Notes: generated from the letters alone by a model not told the origin. 16,924 bases of DNA from CAZEJK01 sp964512045 (GCA_964512045.1 CAZEJK010000106.1:1-16924); one strand, 5' to 3'. Shown: positions 7,989-15,361, counted from the first letter of the stretch. Made by a program: numbers and translations.

Positions 7989-9724
7989 ACAAACTCCTCA
8001 CCCGATGGCTCACGCCGGACCACCAGCTCCGTATAGGCGTTGATGCTGGCGTGCAATGACAAGAACTCGTTGAGGACCTGCACGAAGATGAGCAGGTCTC
8101 CAAGATCATCGAAGTTGCGCTCATCCAGGGTCAACGTGACCCGGGTCCCGCGCACCGGCGCCCCACGGATCAGACGCTCCCTGGCCTCGTGATCCACGCC
8201 GATGATCGACTCGATCCGCCGCTGGTTGGCCGGTCGGTCGCCGGTGTTGTACAGACTCAGGATGGTGCGCATCGGTCCCGGATCCGAGATCGACAAAAAG
8301 TTGAGCGCCATGTGTGAGATGAACCGCCACTCCGCACCCTCGCCCAGCTTCGGGTAGACCACGTCGGTGGGGCGCGTGATGTTGCGGAAGGTCACGAAGT
8401 CCAGCTGCTCTCCGCCGGGGATACAGATATCCTCCAGCCCGACCTCACGGCATAGCCGCCCGTTCATGCACTCGAGCTCCAGGGAGAGGGTCCGCCGAGG
8501 CGGCAGCTCCTTCTCTTTGGCGGACACCAGCGACAGGTATGTGGCCCATGTCCCCGCGGGTGTAAACCGGTGGTGCGTGTGGTAGAAGACGTCCTGCTCG
8601 TACGGCATCTCGTCGCCGACTCCGGTGCTGTCACCACCGTGCTCGAACGAGTAGAACGGCGCGAACCGAACCCGTCCGCTGTCGCCGCGGCCGGAGCTTT
8701 GCACGTTCTTGACCTCGCTCACCTCGTAGGCACCCGGATGGGTGTAGTCGCCGAGGACGCGGTACTCGCTACGAAGCTGATCGATCCGAATCGGCTCACC
8801 ATCCCGATCGAACAGGTTCACCACCGGAGTCACGAACAGCAGGAGGTTCTCCTCGGTGGGCCGAAAGCTCTCCGGCGGTACTCCTTTGAGCACCAGATCC
8901 ACCTCGAACGATCGCGCCTCCTCGTCCTCCAGCTCGAGCGTTCCCAGCCCGACCAGATCGACGAAAAGGAACTTCTCCGGAAACGAGAAGTACTCGGTCA
9001 AGAGGCGATAACCGGGAAAGCTCACGGAGGAGTACGGCAGGATCTCCTCGTCCTCGCGAAAGCCCACCGGCTCCAGCGCGCTGGCCGGCAAGACCCGCTG
9101 CCGGTCGCGCCCGAGCCGGACCACGACCTCTTTGACCTGCGTTCGCAGGACCCTGTACAGCTCGTACGCCACCGACGGCTCGGCCGAGATGTGCAAACGG
9201 AGCCGATCGACCTCCACCTGCGCGGGGTCGCAACGGGCCTCCAGCGCGAAGTGCAGCCGAACGCTCCGCTGGCCGTCGTCGGCGGTGCGGACCCCGGCCT
9301 GCTGCAGTCGAAACGGGTACACATCCACCGGGTACGACGTACGAAAGCGACAGGACACCTCACTGGACGTCGGACGCGAGTCCACGAGATATCCTTTCGG
9401 AATCCGCTGTGGCTCCCGCACCATCCCTTCAACCGGGTAGAAGCGCACCAGGGCCATCGGAGGAACGGGTCTCAAGTAGTGTGGCCACACAAGGTCGAGA
9501 AGGGCATGGGTCAGCTGTGGGAAGTCATCGTCCAGCCGCTGCCGCACCGAGCCTGTCAGGAACGCGAACGCCTCCACGAGACGCTCCACATGTGGATCGC
9601 GAGACCTCGGATCGCTCAGGTTGAGCAGTCGAGCCCTCTCGGGGTGCAGGCGCGCGTACTCCCGTCCTGCCTCGATCAGGTAGTTCAGCTCCTCCTCGTA
9701 GTAGCGTCTCCCCCTATTGCTCAT
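7952..9724 (-). CDS. tssF: T6SS baseplate subunit TssF
   Basis: A 590-residue TssF, normal length. It is the main wedge component of the T6SS baseplate, comparable to phage T4 gp6. The N-terminus is characteristic: YYEEELNYLIEAGREYARLHP at 8-28, followed by DPHVERLVEAFAFLTG at 43-58 and FPQLTHALLDLVWPHYLRPVP at 68-88. The rest is continuous and full length with no frameshift. The ATG start at 9722-9724 has GGGAG about six bases upstream. It lies 80 bases after tssE and overlaps tssG by 37 bases. Confidence 0.96.
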   Translation of the reverse strand: MSNRGRRYYEEELNYLIEAGREYARLHPERARLLNLSDPRSRDPHVERLVEAFAFLTGSVRQRLDDDFPQLTHALLDLVWPHYLRPVPPMALVRFYPVEGMVREPQRIPKGYLVDSRPTSSEVSCRFRTSYPVDVYPFRLQQAGVRTADDGQRSVRLHFALEARCDPAQVEVDRLRLHISAEPSVAYELYRVLRTQVKEVVVRLGRDRQRVLPASALEPVGFREDEEILPYSSVSFPGYRLLTEYFSFPEKFLFVDLVGLGTLELEDEEARSFEVDLVLKGVPPESFRPTEENLLLFVTPVVNLFDRDGEPIRIDQLRSEYRVLGDYTHPGAYEVSEVKNVQSSGRGDSGRVRFAPFYSFEHGGDSTGVGDEMPYEQDVFYHTHHRFTPAGTWATYLSLVSAKEKELPPRRTLSLELECMNGRLCREVGLEDICIPGGEQLDFVTFRNITRPTDVVYPKLGEGAEWRFISHMALNFLSISDPGPMRTILSLYNTGDRPANQRRIESIIGVDHEARERLIRGAPVRGTRVTLTLDERNFDDLGDLLIFVQVLNEFLSLHASINAYTELVVRREPSGEEFVCPAVSGKLSVI

Positions 9725-9804
9725 GAGGCTCCCTCACCCGCAAACACCTTCTGGCGCCCAAGGACCGGGCACCCCCGGGCCACACCGCCGCGCGCACCCT
9801 CCGA

Positions 9805-10233
9805 TCACCGCTCGTCCTCGCGCGACAGCTCCGCATGACCGTCCGAAGAGAACGTGGTCCGGTACTGGACGCGTGCAGGCTCGCCCTCCTCTTCGATCTC
9901 GCCGGTTATCAGCAACGCGACTCGGAACTCGCGGTGCTCCGACTCGATCAGACGCACCTTCACGTTGTTCAACCTCGGCTCGTACTTCGTAATCAGCCGC
10001 TCCACCTCAGCGCGAAGCTCGGTGAGTGACGCGGGGTAGTCCGAGTAAAACGACGACACATCCGGCATCCCGTAGTCGTCCAGGTTTGGTACCGAGCCGC
10101 GTCTGGTGTTCAGGAGCAGGGTCAGGTGGTCGCGCACTGGCTCACCAACCCAGCGCGGAGCCGACCGTGGGTCGTGCCCCGGCAACGGTCCGACCATCTT
10201 TTCAAAGAAGCCGCGTGGTCGCTGGCTGGACAT
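9805..10233 (-). CDS. tssE: T6SS baseplate subunit TssE (gp25-like)
   Basis: A 142-residue TssE, related to phage T4 gp25, which joins the baseplate to the first sheath ring. The family signature is clear: EPVRDHLTLLLNTRRGSVPN at 31-50, then DDYGMPDVSSFYSDYP at 52-67, then an alpha/beta tail with NNVKVRLIES around 89-98 and a final strand near 122-130. The frame is open upstream to 10299, but I chose ATG at 10231-10233: GGGAGG stands six to seven bases before it, the product then begins MSSQRPRGFFEK like other TssE proteins, and the extra upstream residues look unlike the family. It follows hcp after a 143-base gap that contains a strong hairpin, and precedes tssF by 80 bases. Confidence 0.93.
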   Translation of the reverse strand: MSSQRPRGFFEKMVGPLPGHDPRSAPRWVGEPVRDHLTLLLNTRRGSVPNLDDYGMPDVSSFYSDYPASLTELRAEVERLITKYEPRLNNVKVRLIESEHREFRVALLITGEIEEEGEPARVQYRTTFSSDGHAELSREDER

Positions 10234-10326
10234 CAGGGCCCTCCCGACACGCACGTTCCGCGAAGCCGGTGGCGAGCACCCTCGCAGTACCGACTCCACG
10301 CAGTCCCACCCCGAGAGCGTGAGGAC

Positions 10327-10350
10327 GCAGGGGCCCCGAAGGGCCCCTGC
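10327..10350 (-). terminator. UUCG-tetraloop hairpin just after hcp
   Basis: A perfect 10-bp inverted repeat: GCAGGGGCCC, then TTCG, then GGGCCCCTGC when read on the minus strand. The loop is UUCG closed by C-G, one of the most stable RNA tetraloops known. It starts 26 bases after the hcp stop codon. No T-run follows, so transcription may only partly stop here. It could act as a partial terminator or as a 3' end that protects hcp mRNA from exonucleases, lowering expression of tssE and later genes relative to hcp. The structure is certain from sequence; its effect is inferred. Confidence 0.75.
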
Positions 10351-10376
10351 ACTGCTCCGGTTCTCTGCGGGGGCTG

Positions 10377-10847
10377 TTAGCGACCCTCAGTCCAGGAGTC
10401 GGTGTACTCGATGTTCCCGTCCACGAAAAGCCACTTGATCTTCTCGTAGCGGAACCACACCTCCTCCATGTGCTTGTACTGCTCCTTGCCCGGATCGTCG
10501 ACATCCGGCATGTACGGCTTGATGGCCGTGACACGGGCGTTGGTGAGCTCGTGCGTGAAGTACTCCTTCTCCATCCCGGTGTCATCAATCTCGTACCAGT
10601 GTAGGGTGGCCGATCCGATCTTCTTGCCGTTGCACAGGTACTCGTAGAGCTTCGGAGAACCCTTGTCATAGTTCTTGATGACGACGAAGTCCTCGTGCAC
10701 GCGCGTGCCCGTCGCCGAACCGTCCTTGCGGTCCGTCGGCATATACACGTTGTGGCGGAAGCCGAGGACCTCCATCTGGTCCTCTCTGCCCTGGACCTTG
10801 CACGACCCGGGAATCTCACCAATCTCGAGGGAAGCTGGCAGTGGCAT
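10377..10847 (-). CDS. hcp: Hcp, inner tube protein of the T6SS (TssD)
   Basis: A 156-residue Hcp. Hcp forms hexameric rings that stack into the inner tube expelled by sheath contraction and can carry small effectors in the lumen. The start MPLPASLEIGEIPGSC is typical of the family, followed by VEDF-type strand VHEDFVVIKNYDKGSP, LHWYEIDDTGMEKEYFTHEL, and the conserved stretch of basic and aromatic residues near the end (EEVWFRYEKIKWLF). The frame is open upstream to 10907, but ATG at 10845-10847 is chosen because AAGGAG lies about seven bases upstream and the product then matches the usual Hcp N-terminus. No C-terminal toxin extension is present. Hairpins lie on both sides of the gene, at 10897-10923 and 10327-10350. 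Confidence 0.96.
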   Translation of the reverse strand: MPLPASLEIGEIPGSCKVQGREDQMEVLGFRHNVYMPTDRKDGSATGTRVHEDFVVIKNYDKGSPKLYEYLCNGKKIGSATLHWYEIDDTGMEKEYFTHELTNARVTAIKPYMPDVDDPGKEQYKHMEEVWFRYEKIKWLFVDGNIEYTDSWTEGR

Positions 10848-10868
10848 GATCTCTCTCCTTGTCGTTTC

Positions 10869-10882
10869 GCGGCAGCAGCCGC
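10869..10882 (-). other. Small hairpin just upstream of the hcp ribosome-binding site
   Basis: GCGGC and GCCGC pair perfectly across a four-base loop, about 14 bases before the AAGGAG of hcp. It could form the new 5' end of an hcp transcript processed at the larger hairpin upstream. Five-base GC stems are common by chance here, so support is weak. Confidence 0.3.
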
Positions 10883-10896
10883 ATCCAGAGTTTCGA

Positions 10897-10923
10897 GACG
10901 TCAGCACGGCCGGCGCTGACGTC
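10897..10923 (-). other. Perfect 9-bp hairpin between tssC and hcp
   Basis: GACGTCAGC and GCTGACGTC pair perfectly across a nine-base loop. The stem begins 14 bases after the tssC stop and ends about 50 bases before the hcp start. There is no T-run, so a full terminator is unlikely since hcp needs transcription from upstream or its own promoter. It may be a partial terminator, a processing site or a stabilising 3' end of tssBC mRNA. The half-site GACGTC is itself palindromic, so a protein-binding role is possible too. Confidence 0.6.
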
Positions 10924-10937
10924 GGTGGTCTACCTTC

Positions 10938-12431
10938 TTACTTCTTGCCCTTGGGCAACCGTGACACAAGCGACAGGTTCACATCAACGCCTTCGATCTG
11001 GAAGTGCGGCCGCACGAGCATCTCGACGTTGTAAAAGCCCGGATTATCTGCAATATCGGTCACTTCAATGTACGCCTTGGAGAGCGGGCAACGAGCCTTC
11101 AGGTCCGGCCCGGGATCCTTCATCTCGGTCACGAGGGTGCCGATCCAATTCTCGAGCTCCTTCTGCAGCTCGTCCTTCTCCTTGGCCGCACCGATGTTCT
11201 CGCGCTGGATCACCTTCAGGTAGTGCGACAGTCGCGAGACGAGGAACAGGTACGGCAGCCGAGCCGACAGACGGCTGTTCGCAGTGGCATCGTCATCCAG
11301 GTACTTCTTCGGCTTCTGCACCGAGTTCGCGGAGAAGAAGCATGCGTAGTCCTTGTTCTTGTAGAACGACAACGGGATGAAGCCGAGCTCGGCCAGCTCG
11401 AACTCCCTCCGGTCCGAGATCAGGATCTCGGTGGGAATCTTCATCGCAGTCTCGCCCGCAGCCTCGTAGTAGTGCAACGGCAGGTCCTCCACGACACCGC
11501 CGGACTGCGGTCCGCGGATGTTCACGCACCAGCCGTGGTCCGCAAAGCTCCGCGTCAAGGTCGACGCAAATGCGAAGCTCGCGTTCCCCCACAGGTAGCG
11601 ATCGTGGGTCTCGCCGCTGACACCCTCCTCATAGTGGAAGGTCCTGGTGGGGATGGTGTCCTCGCCGTACGGAGTGCGCAGCAGGAACCGTGGGAACGTC
11701 AGGCCGACGTAGCGAGAGTCCTCCGACTCCCGGAACGACCGCCACTTCGCGTACTCGCTTTTCTCGAAGATCGGCGCCACGTCCGGCAGCAGCGGCATGT
11801 CGGTGACCGACTTGAGCCCGAAGAACTCCGCACCGACGGCGCCGATGAACGGCGCGTGCGTTCCAGCAGCGATCTTCGAGACGTTCTGCAACAACGCCAG
11901 GTCTTGCGGATGGTTGCGAAACTCGTAGTTGCCGATCATCGCGGCGATCGGCTCGCCGCCGGGCTGGTCGTACTCGTCCACGTACACGTGCTTGAACAGA
12001 CCCGACTGGATCGGCTCGGGCACCTCCTCGAAGTCGCCAGCCAGATCGTCTTTGGAGACGTTCAGGACCTCGAGCTTGACGTTGCGGCGGAAGTCGGTCC
12101 GAGCCACGAGGAACTTCAGCGACCGCCAAGCGGACTCGAGGTGTTGAAACTGCTCGTTGTGGAGGATCTCGTCCACCTGCGCGCTGATCTTTCGGTCGAG
12201 CTCTGCGATCACGCTGTCGATCAGCACCTTGTCGACGTGCTCGACCTCACGGCCCGTCTCCGTCACCGATGAGATCAGCAGCCGCAACGCCTGCGAAAGC
12301 TTGGCGCTCGGGCTCTCGAGATCCCCCGCTTTGGGAGGCGTCATGTCGACCTTTTCGAACAGCGCATCCAGTGCGGAGGTCTCCTCCACTGTCTGCGCTT
12401 CCGCCTGCTGCTGCTCTTGCTTCTTTGCCAT
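10938..12431 (-). CDS. tssC: T6SS sheath large subunit TssC (VipB)
   Basis: A 497-residue TssC of usual length. With TssB it forms the contractile sheath that drives the Hcp tube outward, and it supplies the N-terminal helix bound by ClpV. Visible marks are the N-terminal SALDALFEKVDMTPP at 19-33, the helix QFQHLESAWRSLKFLV at 94-109, EFFGLK and EYAKWRSFR in the middle, and the C-terminal RPHFQIEGVDVNLSLVSRLP. The first 20 residues are Gln- and Glu-rich. The ATG start at 12429-12431 has GAGGAG six bases upstream. It follows tssB by 15 bases and is separated from hcp by 90 bases that hold a strong hairpin. A diverged TssC-like domain is encoded on the opposite strand at 13496-15337. Confidence 0.97.
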   Translation of the reverse strand: MAKKQEQQQAEAQTVEETSALDALFEKVDMTPPKAGDLESPSAKLSQALRLLISSVTETGREVEHVDKVLIDSVIAELDRKISAQVDEILHNEQFQHLESAWRSLKFLVARTDFRRNVKLEVLNVSKDDLAGDFEEVPEPIQSGLFKHVYVDEYDQPGGEPIAAMIGNYEFRNHPQDLALLQNVSKIAAGTHAPFIGAVGAEFFGLKSVTDMPLLPDVAPIFEKSEYAKWRSFRESEDSRYVGLTFPRFLLRTPYGEDTIPTRTFHYEEGVSGETHDRYLWGNASFAFASTLTRSFADHGWCVNIRGPQSGGVVEDLPLHYYEAAGETAMKIPTEILISDRREFELAELGFIPLSFYKNKDYACFFSANSVQKPKKYLDDDATANSRLSARLPYLFLVSRLSHYLKVIQRENIGAAKEKDELQKELENWIGTLVTEMKDPGPDLKARCPLSKAYIEVTDIADNPGFYNVEMLVRPHFQIEGVDVNLSLVSRLPKGKK

Positions 12432-12446
12432 CGCCGTCTCCTCCCC

Positions 12447-12965
12447 TTACTCGCCCGACTCGTCGGACACCGGGGCGATCCGGTCCAGCTCGGACATGAT
12501 CGCCTCCACCTGGCTCTTGTCCTTGACGATGTTCTCGAGGGCAAGGCGGAACTTACGGTTGGTGATGACCCGCGCCTTGAGATCCGACAGAAGCTCCCGA
12601 ATCTCGATCATCTTCTTGAGCTCGGGAACGTTCTGCACGATCGAATCGGGGTTGAAGGCATCCAACGACTCGATGTCCAGATCCACCCGCATCTCGTCGC
12701 CTTCCCTTCCCGAAAGCTGGTTCGGTACCACCATCGAGAGCTTCAGGTTCTGCTCGCGCATGACCGCCGCGAAGTTGTCCTTGTTGATGCTGATCTTCTT
12801 GCGCTCGTCCAGCGGCGTGTCGTCCTCGCGCAGTGTGTAGTCGCCCAGCAGCAGAAGCTTCAGGGGCAGCTCCACCTTCTCCTGGGCGCCTCCGGTGTAC
12901 TTGACGTAGCGGATGTTCACCCGCGACGGCGGAATCTCATTCTGAAAGCTGCGTTCCCGGGCCAT
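12447..12965 (-). CDS. tssB: T6SS sheath small subunit TssB (VipA)
   Basis: A 172-residue TssB of normal length, partner of TssC in the contractile sheath. Family marks: NIRYVKYTGGAQEKVELPLK at 17-36, LLLGDYT at 38-44, and DIESLDAFNPDSIVQNVPEL at 97-116 followed by a helix (KKMIEIRELLSDLKARVITN) and a second helix near the C-terminus that interlocks with TssC. The ATG start at 12963-12965 has GGGGAGG about ten bases upstream. It is the first gene of the minus-strand operon, and a plausible promoter lies at 13241-13269, giving a leader of about 270 bases that includes dyad and direct-repeat sites. Confidence 0.97.
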   Translation of the reverse strand: MARERSFQNEIPPSRVNIRYVKYTGGAQEKVELPLKLLLLGDYTLREDDTPLDERKKISINKDNFAAVMREQNLKLSMVVPNQLSGREGDEMRVDLDIESLDAFNPDSIVQNVPELKKMIEIRELLSDLKARVITNRKFRLALENIVKDKSQVEAIMSELDRIAPVSDESGE

Positions 12966-13057
12966 GAAGCTGTACCTCCCCTGCGTCGTTTCTCAGTAGT
13001 TCCATTCTCTCCCCAAGGTCTCGAACGAACCCGTTGAGGCTGATTCCCTGAGTCGAG

Positions 13058-13100
13058 CTCAACACCACTCGCATCCCCTCAACGGCACTCACCGCTCAAC
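13058..13100 (-). repeat. Short direct repeats CTCAACNNCACTCRC in the tssB leader
   Basis: On the plus strand the 15-base unit CTCAACNNCACTCRC occurs at 13058-13072 and again at 13078-13092; a third partial copy, CTCAAC, is at 13095-13100. An inverted GTTGAG stands at 13033-13038. Unit starts are 20 and 17 bases apart, close to two helical turns, as for a regulator binding side by side. No known operator was recognised, and the copies are few. Confidence 0.35.
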
Positions 13101-13109
13101 CTCGGCCAC

Positions 13110-13121
13110 GACCGTACGGTC
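13110..13121. promoter_or_regulatory. Perfect 12-base palindrome GACCGTACGGTC
   Basis: Full dyad symmetry with no central spacer, in the leader between the predicted minus-strand promoter and tssB. It could be an operator for a dimeric regulator or a restriction-type chance palindrome. I cannot name the regulator. Confidence 0.35.
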
Positions 13122-13166
13122 CTCTTTTCAATGGAGCCAATGTGGTTCCCACCTCGGCAGATAGCA

Positions 13167-13180
13167 GTGACGTTCGTCAC
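13167..13180. promoter_or_regulatory. Dyad GTGACG-TT-CGTCAC, possible operator
   Basis: Two perfect six-base half-sites separated by two bases, about 55-65 bases inside the predicted tssB leader. The size and symmetry fit a small dimeric helix-turn-helix regulator. No regulator gene is in the window, so the assignment rests on symmetry and position only. Confidence 0.4.
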
Positions 13181-13232
13181 GACTCCCACATCGCCCCCGG
13201 GCGTTCCCTCGTCAGTTTGTGAGCTAGCGCAT

Positions 13233-13244
13233 CCTTTTCAAAGG
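13233..13244. promoter_or_regulatory. Dyad CCTTT-TC-AAAGG overlapping the predicted tssB -10
   Basis: Perfect five-base arms around a two-base spacer. It covers most of the predicted -10 element (13241-13246) and the expected start of transcription of the minus-strand operon. A protein bound here would block that promoter. It is AT-rich relative to its surroundings, which also fits an open-complex region. Confidence 0.35.
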
Positions 13245-13269
13245 TAGCACACACCGCAAGCGCGGTCAA
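13241..13269 (-). promoter_or_regulatory. Putative sigma70-type promoter of the tssB-PAAR operon
   Basis: On the minus strand, TTGACC (13264-13269; 5 of 6 to consensus), a 17-base spacer, then TACCTT (13241-13246; keeps the conserved T, A and final T). Expected transcription start is near 13234, about 270 bases before tssB. The -10 match is only moderate. I saw no sigma54 (GG...GC) pair in this region. Confidence 0.4.
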
Positions 13270-13351
13270 CGCGACTGGATCTCAGAAGTGACCGGTTCGC
13301 ACGATGCGGCCGGCTGCTCGCACCCGGGGTCTGGACAGCACCCAGAGCGAG

Positions 13352-13380
13352 TGGACACGTTCGTCGAGAACCCGTATCAT
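13352..13380 (+). promoter_or_regulatory. Putative sigma70-type promoter of the fused sheath gene
   Basis: TGGACA (13352-13357) and TATCAT (13375-13380) are each 5 of 6 to consensus and are separated by exactly 17 bases. Transcription should begin near 13387, giving a leader of about 110 bases before the ATG at 13496. The in-frame ATG at 13379 lies inside the -10, so a transcript from this promoter could not use it, which supports the later start. Confidence 0.55.
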
Positions 13381-13483
13381 GAAGCCGAAAGTCCGATACG
13401 ACGTAACCCGCTTGCGGAGGCGCCGTGCAATCAACCGCCGGAATCGGATCGTGGTTGCGCGGTCGCGGCGAGCTCGCTGCTTG

Positions 13484-13490
13484 AAGGAGG
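13484..13490 (+). promoter_or_regulatory. Shine-Dalgarno that fixes the start of the TssB-TssC fusion gene
   Basis: AAGGAGG ends five bases before ATG at 13496-13498. The frame is open back to 13304, but the upstream translation is a run of Arg-rich, low-complexity residues and no other start has a comparable site. This places the start 64 codons inside the longest open frame. Confidence 0.85.
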
Positions 13491-13495
13491 TCACG

Positions 13496-15337
13496 ATGTG
13501 CGCTTCCATGGATAGTGTTCGCCTGGCAACCCCAAACCCGGCCAACGCGACACCGAGAACGGACCTGACTCTGAGGATCCTCGTGTTGTCGGACCTCGCT
13601 GCCGGCGCCACGCAGTCGGGTCCGCCGAAGGTCGTCGACGCAAACGGGATCGATCAGCTGATGAACGAGCTCGAGCCCCGGGTCAAGATCTCGGTGACTG
13701 ATCACATCGGGCTCGGGAGGCCACCGGAGCTCGACGTCGTCCTCGAGCCGCGCTCACTCGAGGACCTCGCGCCGGACGGCCTCGTGTCCACCATCGCACC
13801 CCTCCGCCGAGTGCTCGATGCACGCGCGGCGATCGGGCGCTGTCTGGCCGGAGAGACCCCGCTGGAGGAGCTTCTCGACGCCCTTGCAGAGGCACTCGGC
13901 GACGGGCCGCTGGCCAGCTCCCTCAAGGAGGCGATGGCCGCCGCGGGCGGTCAAGGCTCTGCAGAGCCCACAGCGGCGTCGGCCGCAAGCGATCCTGTGG
14001 CCTCCATCCTGGACAAGGTCGATGTCCCCGGTCCTGCTGCGTCGTCCAGCGTCCCTGCAGCGACCACATCGTCCCTCGTCGACGCGATCGCGCAGGTCGT
14101 CGCACCGGCGACCACGACCGGCGCCGACCGGCAGCGACTCGAACCCCTCCTCGAGGACATCGATCGCAGGCTGACCCGGCAGGTGGATGCCGTGCTCGCA
14201 CACCCTGCGGTACAGGAGCTCGAGCGCGCATGGCGATCGCTCGCTTTCCTGCTCCGGCGGACGCTCCGAACCCCGGCGCGGATCGAGGTGCTGGCCGGGC
14301 CCACCGGGGAGGCACTCGACCTGTTCTTCGACCGTGTCTTCCATCAGGAGCACGAGCAGTCGTCAGACATTCCGTTGACCGCCGTGCTGTTCGACCGTCC
14401 GTTCGGACGCTCGCCAGCGGAGGTCTCCGAGCTGCAGGCGGCCGGGCGCCTCGGCGACAGCCTGGGGGTGCCGTTCATTGCCTCGATGGCCTCGGAGTTC
14501 TTCGGCATGAAGCAGCACCGTCGCCTCGCCACGCTACCTGATCTCACCGGCAAGGTGACAGGCCCGGAGTACGCCAAGTGGCGCGCTTTCCGATCCGACC
14601 CACTGTCCCTCTGGGTCTGTCTGACGGTGAACCGTTTCCTCCTGAGAGAGGCATGGGGCAGCCGTACGGACCGGGTGCGTTCGTTCCGCTGGACGGGCTC
14701 GGACGGATCGCCACTATGGGGCGAGGGCTCCTGGGCACTGGTGACGGCCGTGCTCACCAGCTTCGCGGAGGAAGGGCTCAAGTTCCTGTGTATCGGCCCA
14801 CGATCCCCGGGTGCACTCAACGACCTGCCGTTGACTACCTACACCACGGGCAAGGACGAGCCGGTCCAGTTCCCGCTCGAGGTCCGCCTCACCGATCAGA
14901 CGGCGTACGACCTCCGACACCTCGGTTTCGCCCCACTGATGGCCCGGTCCGGCTCTGACTCCGCCTACTTCACCGCCGCTCCAACCGTGCACGCCCCGGC
15001 TCGATACGACAGCGACGAGGCCACGCACGCCAGCTTCCGCGCTGCCACCCTCCCGTTTCAGCTGTTCGCCGGCATCGTCGCCCACCTCGTGCAGCGGATC
15101 GGCCAGGAGATCCCTGCCGGCATGACCGCCCAGGAGCTCCAAGACGCTTTCCAGGGGCCGCTACTCAGCCTGCTCGCCACCACCGAGCCCGATCCGCAGC
15201 CCGAGGAGGTCGACATCGAGACGTCGGATCACGAGGACGATCCGGGCGTCATCGACGTGACGGTCCGCCTACGCCCGTCGTTTCCGCTGTACGGTGGTGA
15301 GGTCGACCTTATCGCCGGAACGATCGTTCCCAGATAA
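13496..15337 (+). CDS. Fused TssB-TssC sheath-like protein, divergent paralogue
   Basis: A 613-residue protein with both sheath subunits in one chain. Residues 24-115 are TssB-like: ILVLSDL at 28-34 matches LLLGDYT of TssB, and EPRSLEDLAPDGLVSTIAPL at 84-103 lines up with DIESLDAFNPDSIVQNVPEL, followed by a matching helix. About 140-195 is an Ala/Ser/Pro-rich linker that still holds the TssC N-terminal motif as DPVASILDKVDVPGP (166-180). About 195-613 is TssC-like: ELERAWRSLAFLL (241-253), EFFGMK (334-339), EYAKWRAFR (358-366), and a C-terminus RPSFPLYGGEVDLIAGTIVP. Domain order repeats the tssB-tssC gene order, so fusion after duplication is likely. TssB's C-terminal helices appear shortened. 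It is transcribed away from the main operon. It may be a second sheath, or a specialised ring such as a cap or initiator; that is inference. Confidence 0.85.
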   Translation: MCASMDSVRLATPNPANATPRTDLTLRILVLSDLAAGATQSGPPKVVDANGIDQLMNELEPRVKISVTDHIGLGRPPELDVVLEPRSLEDLAPDGLVSTIAPLRRVLDARAAIGRCLAGETPLEELLDALAEALGDGPLASSLKEAMAAAGGQGSAEPTAASAASDPVASILDKVDVPGPAASSSVPAATTSSLVDAIAQVVAPATTTGADRQRLEPLLEDIDRRLTRQVDAVLAHPAVQELERAWRSLAFLLRRTLRTPARIEVLAGPTGEALDLFFDRVFHQEHEQSSDIPLTAVLFDRPFGRSPAEVSELQAAGRLGDSLGVPFIASMASEFFGMKQHRRLATLPDLTGKVTGPEYAKWRAFRSDPLSLWVCLTVNRFLLREAWGSRTDRVRSFRWTGSDGSPLWGEGSWALVTAVLTSFAEEGLKFLCIGPRSPGALNDLPLTTYTTGKDEPVQFPLEVRLTDQTAYDLRHLGFAPLMARSGSDSAYFTAAPTVHAPARYDSDEATHASFRAATLPFQLFAGIVAHLVQRIGQEIPAGMTAQELQDAFQGPLLSLLATTEPDPQPEEVDIETSDHEDDPGVIDVTVRLRPSFPLYGGEVDLIAGTIVPR

Positions 15338-15361
15338 CCCGAGGCGCCGCGGCTCAGCACA

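Noticed and set aside
9765..9778. CCGGG-CACC-CCCGG hairpin between tssE and tssF
   Set aside because: Only five base pairs of pure G/C in a GC-rich spacer; expected by chance and not followed by a T-run.
13304..13495. Extension of the fused sheath gene to the earlier ATG at 13304 or 13379
   Set aside because: The added residues are Arg-rich and unlike TssB N-termini, the ATG at 13379 lies inside the predicted -10, and a consensus AAGGAGG points to 13496.
12966..13495. Sigma54 promoter, common for T6SS operons
   Set aside because: I looked for the GG-N10-GC type pair on both strands of the control region and found no convincing match.
13238..13705. Minus-strand frames opposite the start of the fused gene
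   Set aside because: Basic, low-complexity translations with no domain or ribosome-binding site; they overlap a clear coding region and its promoter.
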